The position numbers and the translations under genes are program-made. Shown here piece by piece: positions 63,860 to 64,000 of a stretch of 64,000 nt of DNA; within the stretch, counting starts at the first letter, position 1; every line of letters starts with the position of its first letter. The notes beneath the pieces are model-generated. The model was not told the DNA's origin and did not search any database. It was given only the letters and a program-made list of their open reading frames with translations. Source of the stretch: Symsagittifera roscoffensis (lineage: Eukaryota; Xenacoelomorpha; Acoela; Convolutidae); contig NC_087064.1 of NCBI RefSeq assembly GCF_963678635.1, forward strand, positions 16,919,802-16,983,801, read 5' to 3'.

Positions 63860-64000
63860 CTGAAATTAAAATAATGTATGCGAGAGTTAAACATTTTAAA
63901 ACAGTTGTTAGTTAAACATAATTAGCATCACCTCTTACTTCACATGTCATTACATTGGGGAAAAATAAAAGTATCAAATTGTAGCCAAAATCAAGCAACA

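Noticed and set aside
1-64000. PEVK-type elastic region as in vertebrate titin
   Set aside because: The long low-complexity exons are Glu/Asp/Ser/Thr/Val-rich with little Pro or Lys, so they do not match PEVK.
1-64000. CRISPR array, operon, phage or viral gene content
   Set aside because: The repeats are coding exons or dispersed intronic elements. No spacer pattern, polycistronic layout or viral protein signature is visible.

Overview
The window is animal-type nuclear DNA. It carries many GT-AG introns, AT-rich non-coding DNA with dispersed repeats, and tandem single-exon domains of immunoglobulin-like (Ig-like) character. I see no prokaryotic features. The layout fits one giant titin/twitchin-class gene of an invertebrate, but I cannot name the species or establish orthology from sequence alone.

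Nearly all of the coding sequence belongs to one gene on the minus strand, so protein order runs from high to low coordinates. I reconstructed 58 exons (numbered 1 to 58 in transcript order) with a combined length of about 30.1 kb, or roughly 10,000 codons. The gene is open at both ends: exon 1 begins at a splice acceptor at 63859, and exon 58 runs off the left edge at base 1. Every intron is phase 1 except one phase-0 intron inside the last Ig domain. Exon lengths of the form 3n fit this, which makes almost every exon skippable or duplicable without a frame change.

Layout in protein order: (i) 63859-55572, exons 1-13, an array of acidic modules of about 110 residues with 12 recognisable copies; (ii) 55014-46597, exons 14 and 15, two very long acidic Ser/Thr/Glu/Val-rich exons (2098 and 597 codons), the first holding four tandem 750-bp repeats and ending in a probably globular helical segment; (iii) 44938-41834, exons 16 and 17, two divergent Ig-like domains, with a candidate alternative 3' exon between them that encodes a four-copy repeat of about 97 residues and is interrupted by a frameshift and a stop; (iv) 40391-5288, exons 18-55, nineteen tandem pairs of two different one-exon beta domains (B then A), in two subfamilies (nine type II pairs, then ten type I pairs); (v) 5049-4371, exons 56-57, one canonical Ig domain split by the phase-0 intron; (vi) 3603-1, exon 58, a Trp-rich C-terminal region built on a W-[IMA]-R-x-R-[ED] motif recurring about every 50 residues.

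A plausible joint role is a filamentous scaffold or spring: a long acidic, probably disordered N-proximal part, a modular beta-domain rod, and a distinct repeat region towards the C terminus. This is inference. Introns carry a hAT-type MITE, tRNA-derived SINE-like units, a dispersed 0.6-kb element, a perfect 27-bp palindrome and an ATT/ATG microsatellite. No plus-strand gene, functional tRNA, rRNA or promoter could be supported.
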